This document shows, one piece after another, positions 55,532 to 63,551 of a stretch of DNA of 64,000 bases. Each line of letters starts with the position of its first letter. Position 1 is the first letter of the stretch. The position numbers and the translations under genes were made by a program. The notes under the pieces are model-generated. The model saw nothing but the letters and a program-made list of their open reading frames with translations, was not told the origin of the DNA and made no database searches. Origin of the DNA: Comamonadaceae bacterium PBBC2 (GTDB taxonomy: Bacteria > Pseudomonadota > Gammaproteobacteria > Burkholderiales > Burkholderiaceae_C); contig NKIO01000004.1 in the NCBI GenBank assembly GCA_002255935.1, forward strand, positions 1 to 64,000, given 5' to 3'.

Positions 55532-56863
55532 ATGAAAACCCCACGCCCCAACATCATTTTCATCGTGGCCGATGACCTCGGCTTTGCGGATCTCGGCTGC
55601 TATGGCGGCCGCGACGCCAAGTTTGGCAAAGTCTCGCCCGTGCTCGACCGGCTGGCCGCAGGCGGCCTCAAGTTCACACAGGGTTACGCCAACTCGCCCG
55701 TGTGCTCGCCCACCCGCTTTGCACTGATGACTGCGCGCTACCAGTACCGCCTTCGCGGCGGTGCCGACGAGCCGATCAGCAGTAAGAGCAAAGGCAGCAC
55801 CGTGCTGGGCCTGCCGCCCGAGCACCCCACGCTGCCTTCCCTGCTCAAGGCCAGTGGCTACCGCACTGCCTTGATTGGCAAGTGGCATCTCGGTTACCCG
55901 CCACACTTCAGCCCGATCAAGTCCGGTTACGAAGAGTTCTTTGGTCCCATGTCAGGCGGGGTGGATTACTTCACCCACGCCAGCAACAACGGCACGCACG
56001 ACCTATACACCAACGAAGAAGAGAAACACGAAGACGGTTACCTGACCGACCTGATCTCGCACAAAGCGGTGGATTTTGTCGAGCGCATGGCCCCCGGCGC
56101 CGCGCAGGGCACGCCCTTCTTTTTGAGCCTGCACTACACAGCGCCACACTGGCCTTGGGAAACCCGCGAAGACCACGCCCTGGCGCAAGAGGTCAAGGAC
56201 AACCTGTTCCACCTGCACGGCGGCAACATCCACACTTACCATCGCATGATCCACCACATGGACGAAGGCATTGGGTGGTTGGTCGATGCGCTCAAAAAGA
56301 CGGCCCAACTCAACAACACCTTGATCGTTTTCACCAGCGACAACGGGGGCGAGCGGTTCTCTGACAACTGGCCTTTTGTCGGCGGCAAGATGGACCTGAC
56401 CGAAGGCGGCATTCGCGTACCCTGGATCGCGCACTGGCCTGCTGTGATTGCGCCCGGCGGCACATCGGCCCAGCACTGCATGACCATGGATTGGTCAGCC
56501 ACCATGGTCGAGTTGGCGGGTGCCAAGGCCCAAGACGACTTGCCCTTTGACGGTGTGTCCATGCTGCCCGTGCTGCGCGATGCCAGCCAACAGTTTGAGC
56601 GCCCGCTTTACTGGCGCATGAACCACCGGGGCCAGCGCGCCTTGCGAATGGGCGATTTCAAATACCTGCGTGTAGACGGCCACGACTATTTGTTCAACAT
56701 CCCGGCGGACGAACGCGAGCGGGCTAACTTGGCCAAGCACCAGCCCGAGAAACTTCAAGCTTTGCGTGCCGCTTGGGAAGCCTGGGACGCTACAGTGCCA
56801 GCCATCCCCGAAGACGCAGCGGTGAGCCTTGGCTACTCAAAAGCCGATATGCCGCAGAGATAA
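55532..56863 (+). CDS. Sulfatase (type I, formylglycine-dependent)
   Basis: 443 aa sulfatase-superfamily protein. Metal-binding IIFIVADDLGFADLGCYGG at the N-terminus, formylglycine signature C-S-P-T-R in NSPVCSPTRFALMTAR, then GKWHLGYPPHFSP, TSDNGGERFSDNWPF and GGIRVPWIAHWP. It hydrolyses a sulfate ester. The Cys must be oxidised by a formylglycine-generating enzyme, which is not in this window. No signal peptide is visible. The MKTPRPN start at 55532 is chosen; the track extends 23 codons upstream. It lies 3 bp before the first DUF202 gene. Confidence 0.92.
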   Translation: MKTPRPNIIFIVADDLGFADLGCYGGRDAKFGKVSPVLDRLAAGGLKFTQGYANSPVCSPTRFALMTARYQYRLRGGADEPISSKSKGSTVLGLPPEHPTLPSLLKASGYRTALIGKWHLGYPPHFSPIKSGYEEFFGPMSGGVDYFTHASNNGTHDLYTNEEEKHEDGYLTDLISHKAVDFVERMAPGAAQGTPFFLSLHYTAPHWPWETREDHALAQEVKDNLFHLHGGNIHTYHRMIHHMDEGIGWLVDALKKTAQLNNTLIVFTSDNGGERFSDNWPFVGGKMDLTEGGIRVPWIAHWPAVIAPGGTSAQHCMTMDWSATMVELAGAKAQDDLPFDGVSMLPVLRDASQQFERPLYWRMNHRGQRALRMGDFKYLRVDGHDYLFNIPADERERANLAKHQPEKLQALRAAWEAWDATVPAIPEDAAVSLGYSKADMPQR

Positions 56864-56866
56864 GTC

Positions 56867-57226
56867 ATGTCGGACCCGTTGATGAGCGAAGAACATTTAG
56901 GCAAAGAGCCCGATTACCGTTTTTCTTTGGCCAATGAGCGAACCTTCTTGGCGTGGATACGCACTGCTTTGGCGTTGTTAGCCGGCGGTGTCTTGCTTTA
57001 CCAGTACGGCACCCGGATCGAGCCGATTGGACTTCGCCTTGGTTTGTGCTCTGGACTCATCATGATGTCAGGGGCACTGTCACTCGGAGCTTATCTGCAC
57101 TGGCGTCGATGTGACCATGCCATGCGGCACGACGCCCCGCTGCCTAAGTCCTTCTTGATTGTTTTGTTAGCGGCGGCAGTGGTGGTTTTAGCGATGATTA
57201 CTGCCGGATCTCTGGTGTTGCTGTGA
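56867..57226 (+). CDS. DUF202 family inner-membrane protein (YidH-like)
   Basis: 119 aa with three membrane segments: FLAWIRTALALLAGGVLLYQ, LGLCSGLIMMSGALSLGAYL and SFLIVLLAAAVVVLAMITAG. LANERTFLAWIRTALALLA is the DUF202 signature. Function unknown; the E. coli relatives are yidH and yidG. It begins 3 bp after the sulfatase stop, and its stop overlaps the next gene (GTGA), so the three genes form an operon. Whether it assists the sulfatase is unknown. Confidence 0.88.
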   Translation: MSDPLMSEEHLGKEPDYRFSLANERTFLAWIRTALALLAGGVLLYQYGTRIEPIGLRLGLCSGLIMMSGALSLGAYLHWRRCDHAMRHDAPLPKSFLIVLLAAAVVVLAMITAGSLVLL

Positions 57227-57531
57227 ATCTCCCTCATGACGCCGGTTTACAAGCTGAAAGAACAGCTTTGGCTTGGAAAAGAACAGCCTTGGTCATGATG
57301 GCGACCGTTCTTATCGTTTTACGACTGGGAATACAAAAAGAGCAAGTGTCGTTGTTGTTAGCTTGTGCGCTTCTTTCGCTATTTGCCGGAGCTTTCGCGC
57401 TGCTCGCATTCCTTAGGTGGGAGCGTCTGATTGCAAAGCGGTGCAATTCAAACTCAGGCTTGGCTGTTGGTGTTGCAAGCTTTTTAACCACTGTGGCTGC
57501 TTTGTTTGGATCTTTCATCCTTTTGGTGTGA
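57223..57531 (+). CDS. DUF202 family inner-membrane protein (YidG-like)
   Basis: 102 aa. LQAERTALAWKRTALVMMATVLIVLRLG is the DUF202 N-terminal part, LLLACALLSLFAGAFALLAFL and GVASFLTTVAALFGSFILLV further membrane segments. The GTG start at 57223 overlaps the preceding stop as GTGA. The pair of related small membrane proteins resembles yidH-yidG, which are also adjacent in enterobacteria. The 205 bp downstream to cluster B show no gene. Confidence 0.85.
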   Translation: MNLPHDAGLQAERTALAWKRTALVMMATVLIVLRLGIQKEQVSLLLACALLSLFAGAFALLAFLRWERLIAKRCNSNSGLAVGVASFLTTVAALFGSFILLV

Positions 57532-57736
57532 CTGCGTTGAATTGCGGTCATCGGATGAGAGGTATGACGGGCTCCAGGCGGCCAATTGACGTCATTGGTA
57601 TATCTATCGTGAAGATCTGCTCCAAGTTATAAGAAGTAATTTCGTCACGGCGTTGAGGATTAGATGCAAGATTCAACCCAAAGAGGCGTAGCCTTAAATC
57701 AAGCCAGGATAAACTGGAGTAGCCATTTGTTTTATC

Positions 57737-58717
57737 TCAAAGGTCTAAGACAAGACGTGAAGACTTCGCGCGTGAACAGCATGGCAGGAACTGGTCGTTG
57801 ATGGCCTTTTCTTCTGGTGTGAAGTACATGTCAAGGTGGTCGGGCTCTCCTTCAAGCACGCGAGTCACACAGGTGCCGCATACGCCTTGCTCACAAGAAG
57901 TCATGACCGACACGCCGTTTGCAGCCAGAGCTGCGATGACAGTTTGACCAGCATCCACCCTGATCACCTGCCCGGAACTGGCCAGCACCACCTCAAAACT
58001 GTTCGCCACTGCTGTGCTGACTGGCTCGGCCTTGAAGAATTCGTAATGCAACTGATCTTCTGGCCAACCCTGTTTTCGTGCAGTGGTGAGTACCGCATCC
58101 ATGAAGCCTTGCGGCCCACACACATACAGGTGGATACCCGGCTGAGGTAAGGCAAGCAGGGCAAGCATGTCCAGCTTTTGCTCGGCGAGACCATCATCAA
58201 AGTGAAAATGCACCTTGTCAGCAAAGTCCGAGGACTCAATGCGGTCCACGAAGGCCGCACGGGCGGCTGCGCGGGCGCAGTAGTGTAATGAAAATTCCTG
58301 ATTCGTCTGGCTCAACGTCTGGGCCATGCTCAGAAGTGGCGTGATGCCGATGCCGCCAGCCAGTAACAGACTGCGCTGTGCGCCTAGAGTCAGAGCGAAC
58401 TGGTTGCGGGGCGCGCTGATGCTGAGCTCGTCGCCAGCCTGAACGCCCTCATGCATGGATTGCGAGCCGCCGCGCCCAGCAGTTTCCTTGAGCACCGCGA
58501 TCTCATAGCGCTGCGCCTGATGAGGATTCCCGCACAGCGAGTATTGGCGGGTCTTGCCAGAAGGCGTGCCCACGTCAACATGTGCGCCTGCTTCAAAGGC
58601 GGGCAGCGGGCTACCATCTTCACTACTCAGCTCGAACAAGGCGATTTCTGGCGTCAGCAGCTCTTTCTTGCTCACACGTACCTTGAATGTTTTGCCTGCG
58701 TCCATGGTGGCACTCAT
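57737..58717 (-). CDS. Oxygenase reductase of cluster B, VanB type
   Basis: 326 aa paralogue of the cluster A reductase. FMN region HVDVGTPSGKTRQYSLCGNP, NAD region LLLAGGIGITPLLSMAQTL, ferredoxin end SCEQGVCGTCVTRVLEG plus a Cys pair near FLPCCSRAKS. It should supply electrons to the cluster B Rieske oxygenase, from which it is separated by two dehydrogenase genes. Its ATG overlaps the alcohol dehydrogenase stop by 4 bp. Last gene of the cluster B operon. Confidence 0.91.
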   Translation of the reverse strand: MSATMDAGKTFKVRVSKKELLTPEIALFELSSEDGSPLPAFEAGAHVDVGTPSGKTRQYSLCGNPHQAQRYEIAVLKETAGRGGSQSMHEGVQAGDELSISAPRNQFALTLGAQRSLLLAGGIGITPLLSMAQTLSQTNQEFSLHYCARAAARAAFVDRIESSDFADKVHFHFDDGLAEQKLDMLALLALPQPGIHLYVCGPQGFMDAVLTTARKQGWPEDQLHYEFFKAEPVSTAVANSFEVVLASSGQVIRVDAGQTVIAALAANGVSVMTSCEQGVCGTCVTRVLEGEPDHLDMYFTPEEKAINDQFLPCCSRAKSSRLVLDL

Positions 58718-59838
58718 GTGGTGGGGGTTGTGAATTTCAAAATGGGCTTGACCGTAGCGCCCGACTTGGAGTCGGCAATGGCCTCATTGATCTGCTCGAA
58801 GGCGTACATGCGTACCAGCTTTTCCAGGGGAAAAAGGCCTTGCAGATGCATCTGGATCAGCGTGGGGATGAAGACGTCGGCATTGGCATCGCCTTCGACG
58901 ATGCCGCGCAGTGTCTTGCCCTGAATCATCATGTCGCGCACATCGACGGCCAGCTCAGCGCCTACCGCCGCCCCGCCCACAAAACCGCAGACACCTCTTG
59001 GACCCAGCGCATCTAGCGCTTGGCGAGTGACCGCTGGAATGCCTGTGGTGTCCAGGCTGAAGTGAGCACCATGTCCCGTGATGCGCTTGATCTGTGTAGC
59101 CACATCAGGCGTTTGAGAAACATCAATGGTGTGGGTGGCACCCAGCTCCCGCGCCAAAGCCAGGCGTTGAGGCACCTTATCCACAGCAATTAGGATGCCG
59201 ACGCCAATGGCCTTCGCAGCCATCACGCCAGCCAGACCCACAGCGCCCGCACCAAACACAACCAGCGACTGTCCCAACTGGGGTTTGAGCACATTGATGA
59301 CCGCCCCGGCACCGGTCTGGATGCCGCAGCCCAGAGGGCCCAACAGCTCAAAGGTCTGGTCGGAGACTTCGTCGGGTACCTTCACCACATTCTTTTCGGT
59401 GCACAGGCAGTGTGTGGCAAAGGATGACTGGCCGAAGAAGTTATGCCTGACAGATTGTCCGCCCAGCGACAAGGCCGCGCTGCCATCCTTGCGCAGTCCC
59501 ACAAAATTGGTGCCTGCAAAGTCATGGCAGTAGCTGGTGGCATGGTCATGGCAGCTGGGGCATTCACCGCAGAAGTTGTAGCTCATGACCACGCGATCAC
59601 CAGGCTTGACCTTGGTCACGCTGCGTCCTACCGATTCCACAATGCCCGCACCCTCGTGGCCGAGCACGATGGGCTTTTGCACCGGGAAGGGACGCCCAAT
59701 CATGGCGATGTCAGTGTGGCATACGCCAGTGGCGACAAGCCGTACACGGATCTCGTCGTCTCTGGGGGTTTCCAGAGCGAGCGTTTCTAGGGCGAGCGCG
59801 CCCTGAGGTGCATGAAGCACCGCGGCTTGAACTTGCAT
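58714..59838 (-). CDS. Zinc-dependent aryl-alcohol dehydrogenase (XylB-like)
   Basis: 374 aa medium-chain dehydrogenase. Catalytic zinc ligands GVCHTDIAMI and GHEGAGIVE, structural zinc cluster CGECPSCHDHATSYC, and NAD motif VVFGAGAVGLAGVMAAKA. The family includes benzyl alcohol dehydrogenases such as XylB. In this operon it probably oxidises the alcohol formed by the Rieske oxygenase. It replaces the SDR used in cluster A. ATG 59838 (MQVQAAVLHAPQGAL) is chosen; the track adds 18 residues. Eleven bases separate it from the aldehyde dehydrogenase stop. Confidence 0.91.
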   Translation of the reverse strand: MQVQAAVLHAPQGALALETLALETPRDDEIRVRLVATGVCHTDIAMIGRPFPVQKPIVLGHEGAGIVESVGRSVTKVKPGDRVVMSYNFCGECPSCHDHATSYCHDFAGTNFVGLRKDGSAALSLGGQSVRHNFFGQSSFATHCLCTEKNVVKVPDEVSDQTFELLGPLGCGIQTGAGAVINVLKPQLGQSLVVFGAGAVGLAGVMAAKAIGVGILIAVDKVPQRLALARELGATHTIDVSQTPDVATQIKRITGHGAHFSLDTTGIPAVTRQALDALGPRGVCGFVGGAAVGAELAVDVRDMMIQGKTLRGIVEGDANADVFIPTLIQMHLQGLFPLEKLVRMYAFEQINEAIADSKSGATVKPILKFTTPTT

Positions 59839-59849
59839 GGATCTACTTT

Positions 59850-61355
59850 CTAGAAGGGGTATTGGCGAGGCGCAGATGGCATGGTGATCCATCGCAGCTC
59901 TGTGAACGCGTCGATGCCGGCACGTCCGCCAAAGCGGCCATAGCCAGATGCCTTAACGCCACCAAAAGGCATCTGAGCTTCGTCATGCACAGTGGCGCCG
60001 TTGATGTGGCAGATGCCCGAGTCAATGCGTGAGGCCACACGCCAAGCGCGCTGAAAGTCACTGCTGAAGACTGAAGCCGAGAGACCAAACTCAGTGTCGT
60101 TGGCCACGGCAATGGCATGGTCTTCGCTACGCACACGAATGATGCCTTTGACCGGACCGAAGGATTCATCGTGATAGATGCTCATGGCATTGTTCACATG
60201 ATCCAAAACGGTGGCTTGCATGAGTGTGTTGTCGCTTCTGCCGCCGCACAGCAGCTTGGCTCCTTTGGCCAGTGCGTCGTCAATCAGTGCATTGCAACGG
60301 GCAACGGCAGATGGGTCTACCACCGAGCCAAGGACGAAGTTGCCTTCACGCGGATCGCCCAAAGGTAGGGCCTTCGCTCGCGCTGTCAGCTTGGTGGCAA
60401 ATTCGTCGGCGAGCGATTCATCCACGATGAGCCGCTCAGTGGACATGCAAATTTGGCCCGAGTTGTTGAAAGCACCAAAAGTGGCGGCAGCCACGGCAGC
60501 ATCCAAGTCGGCATCGTCCAAAACCAGGAGCGGCGCCTTACCGCCTAATTCCAGCACGGCGGGCTTGAGGTGTTCTGCGCAGGCACGGGCAATGAGACGC
60601 CCCACTTTGGTCGAGCCCGTGAAGTTGACGCGACGCACTGCAGGGTGAGCGATCAGGGCGTTCACCACGTCGGCAGCATCCTGGGGAGCATTGACGATGA
60701 AGTTCAACACGCCGGGCGGCAGGCCTGCTTCCTGCAGCACCTGCGCAATCAGGGCGTGTGTTCGCGGACAGGTTTCCGAGCCTTTGAGCACCACCGTATT
60801 ACCGCACACCAGCGGCACCGCAATGGCGCGCACCGCCAAAATGATGGGAGCGTTCCACGGAGCGATGCCAAGCACCACACCGGCGGGTTGACGCACCCCC
60901 ATAGACACCAGACCGGGTACGTCCGAGGGAATGATCTCGCCAGAGATCTGAGTGGCCAAGGCGGCTGCTTCGCGCAGGGTGCCTGCTGCATGACCGATGT
61001 TGCGTTGGGCCCAAAGTGCTGAAGCACCAATTTCAAGCGACATCGCAGCAGCAACGTCATGGGCACGTGTCGCCAGCAAGGCCGCGGCTTTGAGCAATAT
61101 ATCGCGGCGCTGGCCGGGTCCCGTAGCGGCCCAAGCAGGCAGGGCGGCAGCGGCGGCGTTGGCTGCTGCCTGTGCATCGGCCACACCGGCAGCGCTGGCC
61201 TCTGTGCTCAATTGGGGGTCGAGTGGACTAAAACGCTTGAAGGTCTTACCACCCTGGGCCATCTGCCACTGGCCGCCTATGAACAATTGCACAGGCAGGC
61301 TTGCCGCTTGGGCATTGACAGAAGTGCTCATCTTCGGCTCAAGGACTGCGCTCAC
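59850..61355 (-). CDS. Aromatic aldehyde dehydrogenase (XylC/vanillin dehydrogenase-like)
   Basis: 501 aa ALDH. IAPWNAPIILAVRAIAVPL, FTGSTKVGRLIA, catalytic Glu in LELGGKAP and Cys in FNNSGQICMSTER, and PFGGVKASGYGRFGG near the end. Resembles the benzaldehyde, vanillin and salicylaldehyde dehydrogenases; it would convert the cluster B aldehyde to a carboxylate. The GTG at 61355 overlaps the oxygenase stop (GTGA), supporting this start, although ATG 61331 is possible. It differs clearly from the cluster A ALDH. Confidence 0.9.
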   Translation of the reverse strand: MSAVLEPKMSTSVNAQAASLPVQLFIGGQWQMAQGGKTFKRFSPLDPQLSTEASAAGVADAQAAANAAAAALPAWAATGPGQRRDILLKAAALLATRAHDVAAAMSLEIGASALWAQRNIGHAAGTLREAAALATQISGEIIPSDVPGLVSMGVRQPAGVVLGIAPWNAPIILAVRAIAVPLVCGNTVVLKGSETCPRTHALIAQVLQEAGLPPGVLNFIVNAPQDAADVVNALIAHPAVRRVNFTGSTKVGRLIARACAEHLKPAVLELGGKAPLLVLDDADLDAAVAAATFGAFNNSGQICMSTERLIVDESLADEFATKLTARAKALPLGDPREGNFVLGSVVDPSAVARCNALIDDALAKGAKLLCGGRSDNTLMQATVLDHVNNAMSIYHDESFGPVKGIIRVRSEDHAIAVANDTEFGLSASVFSSDFQRAWRVASRIDSGICHINGATVHDEAQMPFGGVKASGYGRFGGRAGIDAFTELRWITMPSAPRQYPF

Positions 61356-62416
61356 GAAGTGACCCCTTGCTTGACCACTGGAATGACAGGGCGCGTAGCT
61401 ACCGCTTCCTTATTCACCAGTTGCTGGATCATGTTGCGCACTCGGTTGAGCGCCACATCCGAAACCAACCCTTTGGGCTTGACGTCCGGGAATTGGTCCA
61501 TCACCTGCTGCTGCTCTTCGATGATCCAGCGGTCTTCGGCAAAGGCCGTTTGAATGCCCTGGCCTACGGCATCGATCAAGGACGCATCGCCGTGTGGAAA
61601 GTCGCAGGGGTGAATCCAAAAGTAGTGTGTAGATTTCTCGGTCTCGGGCGTGAGCAGCGAGAAATGACGGAAGTGCAAGGCACCTGGACGCTCGTGCGGT
61701 GGGCCTTCGCCACCCGCGACGGCAGAGCCGGCCCAATTTTCGAAAACGCTGGGCAACCACCAGATCTGGCGATTCCAGAAATCCACGCGACCAGTGAAGC
61801 CACCTGCCATTTTGTGCAGCGGAGACGGGTCGCAATCAAGGATTTGACGTGTCAGCTTGATCCCGCGATCAAAAGGCTCGACTTCTGCGCGCGAGTTGGG
61901 AAAGCCGGCATTGGCCAGTGTGGTTTTATGAACAAAGGTCAAATGTGAAAAGTCCAGCAGGTTGTCTGCAATCAGCTGGTAGTTGGCCTTGTAATGAATG
62001 TAGCCACTTGCAGTTGGCCAACCTGGGGCGTTGTTCCAGTGGCAATCGACGATCAGATCCTCGTCCGCGAGGCTGGCGTCGCCCATCCAGATCCAAAGAA
62101 AGCCATGGCGCTCCACAAGGGGGAAATTGCGTACGCACATAGCGGCAGGAATCTCGGACTGGCCCGGAATTTCCACACATTTGCCCGAGGCGTCGAACTT
62201 CATGCCGTGATAACGACAGCGCAGACCGCCCTCTTCGATGTCACCGAGCGACAGTGGTGCCAAGCGATGGCAGCAACGGTCCTCCAGCGCTGAAACTTGC
62301 CCTTGCGGTGTGCGAAAAAGTACCACCTTTTCACCCAGAAGGGTGCGGCCAAGAGGGCGTTCGGCGCCCACTTCAGAGGCCGTGGCCGCTACGTACCATG
62401 CATTGCGAATGAACAT
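61352..62416 (-). CDS. Rieske non-heme iron oxygenase of cluster B, TsaM/VanA family
   Basis: 354 aa paralogue of the cluster A oxygenase; both begin MFIRN-WYVAA. Rieske ligands C48-x-H50 and C67-x2-H70 (CRYH), iron ligands His158 and His163 in DNLLDFSHLTFVH, at the same residue numbers with no gaps needed over the first 165 residues. The substrate pocket half diverges (RPGALHFRHFSLL). It should oxidise an aryl methyl or methoxy group. It begins downstream of a Bug gene by 33 bp and starts the enzyme part of cluster B. Confidence 0.9.
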   Translation of the reverse strand: MFIRNAWYVAATASEVGAERPLGRTLLGEKVVLFRTPQGQVSALEDRCCHRLAPLSLGDIEEGGLRCRYHGMKFDASGKCVEIPGQSEIPAAMCVRNFPLVERHGFLWIWMGDASLADEDLIVDCHWNNAPGWPTASGYIHYKANYQLIADNLLDFSHLTFVHKTTLANAGFPNSRAEVEPFDRGIKLTRQILDCDPSPLHKMAGGFTGRVDFWNRQIWWLPSVFENWAGSAVAGGEGPPHERPGALHFRHFSLLTPETEKSTHYFWIHPCDFPHGDASLIDAVGQGIQTAFAEDRWIIEEQQQVMDQFPDVKPKGLVSDVALNRVRNMIQQLVNKEAVATRPVIPVVKQGVTS

Positions 62417-62449
62417 GCTGATTCCTAAGGTTGAAAGACGGTCCAGAGC

Positions 62450-63439
62450 TCAGTCGGCCTTGAGTTGCAGATCGCGACCCAATTGAATCCAGCGCTCGCT
62501 TTCGCTGGCCATGACCTTGGTGATCTGATCCACGCTCATGGGTTCGACATCCCAGCCGTTGGAAATGAATTGATCGCGCAAAGCCGTGACGGCCAGGGCC
62601 TTGTTGAGTTCGGCGTTGAGCTTGTCGATGATGGCCCGAGGTGTGCCGGCCTTCACCGTCAAAGTTTCAAATGAACGAAACACAAACTTTGGGTAACCCA
62701 GTTCAGCCATGGTCGGCGTGTTGGGCAGCGCCGGCAGGCGCTTGGCCGAAGTCACAGCCAAGGCTCGCATCTTGCCGCCATTAATCTGTGGGATTGCGGC
62801 CACTGTGGTGAGAAACATGAAGTCGATCCGGCCACCCAAGAAGTCGTTCATGGCCATGGGCAGCTGTACATAGGGCACATGAGCGGTGTCGATATTGGCC
62901 ACGCGATTGAACGCTTCCCCAGCCATGTGTGCGGGCGTGCCGTTACCGGCTGAAGCAAAAGTCAGCTTGGCGGGTTCGGCCTTGGCCCGGGTCACGATGG
63001 ACTCCAGATTGTTCAGTTTCGAGTCGGTCGGTACCACCGCGGCGTTGTAGCTCCAGTGCATGTGCCCCACTGCGTTGAGATCTTTGGTGTATTCCAGACG
63101 GCGACTTGGGTAAATCACGGGCAGCACCATGGAAGCAGAAGACAGCACATAAGCGGTGTAGCCGTCTGCGGGTTGCTTGAGCAACTCTGTGTAGCCCAAG
63201 GTGCCCGAGGCGCCTGGACGGTTTTCGACCATGATGGGCTGCTTCATCGAAACGGACATGCGTTCGGCCACAGCACGGGCAGCCACGTCGGCAGGCAGAC
63301 CTGGGCTCCAGGGAACAATGATCTTGATGGGGCGCGAAGGATAGCTCGGATCGGCCAGTGCGGGCAGAGCTGCTGCACAAGCAAGCACAGTGGCGGCTTG
63401 GGTGGTGCGCTTGAGGAGTCGCGTGATGAAATGTTGCAA
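62450..63439 (-). CDS. Bug-family periplasmic binding protein of cluster B
   Basis: 329 aa from a TTG at 63439 with GGAG 7 bases ahead. The N-terminus LLKRTTQAATVLACAAALPALA is a signal peptide, followed by SRPIKIIVPWSPGLPADVAA and MVENRPGASGTLGYTELL, Bug landmarks with PGLPAD replacing the usual PGGxxD. The track start (63553) would overlap the divergent LysR gene start and is rejected. First gene of cluster B, suggesting a periplasmic receptor for its substrate. Confidence 0.85.
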   Translation of the reverse strand: MQHFITRLLKRTTQAATVLACAAALPALADPSYPSRPIKIIVPWSPGLPADVAARAVAERMSVSMKQPIMVENRPGASGTLGYTELLKQPADGYTAYVLSSASMVLPVIYPSRRLEYTKDLNAVGHMHWSYNAAVVPTDSKLNNLESIVTRAKAEPAKLTFASAGNGTPAHMAGEAFNRVANIDTAHVPYVQLPMAMNDFLGGRIDFMFLTTVAAIPQINGGKMRALAVTSAKRLPALPNTPTMAELGYPKFVFRSFETLTVKAGTPRAIIDKLNAELNKALAVTALRDQFISNGWDVEPMSVDQITKVMASESERWIQLGRDLQLKAD

Positions 63440-63483
63440 AGTAGTCTCCGTTGGTTTTGTAAGGTGCACGGATGCTAAGCAAG

Positions 63484-63502
63484 ATTGGATCGGACCTCCA
63501 AT
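63484..63502. promoter_or_regulatory. Possible LysR operator ATTGG-N9-CCAAT
   Basis: Inverted repeat ATTGGATCGGACCTCCAAT in the 112 bp divergent region between the cluster B Bug gene and the LysR gene. Short arms; a binding role is inferred only from position. Confidence 0.35.
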
Positions 63503-63551
63503 GAAGTTTTTGCCCTTATGATCAGGAAAGTAAATCACCGGAAAAACCCGC

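Noticed and set aside
55532-56863. Sulfatase as the desulfonating step of toluenesulfonate catabolism
   Set aside because: Type I sulfatases hydrolyse sulfate esters; removal of an aryl sulfonate needs a dioxygenase such as a sulfobenzoate dioxygenase, not seen here.
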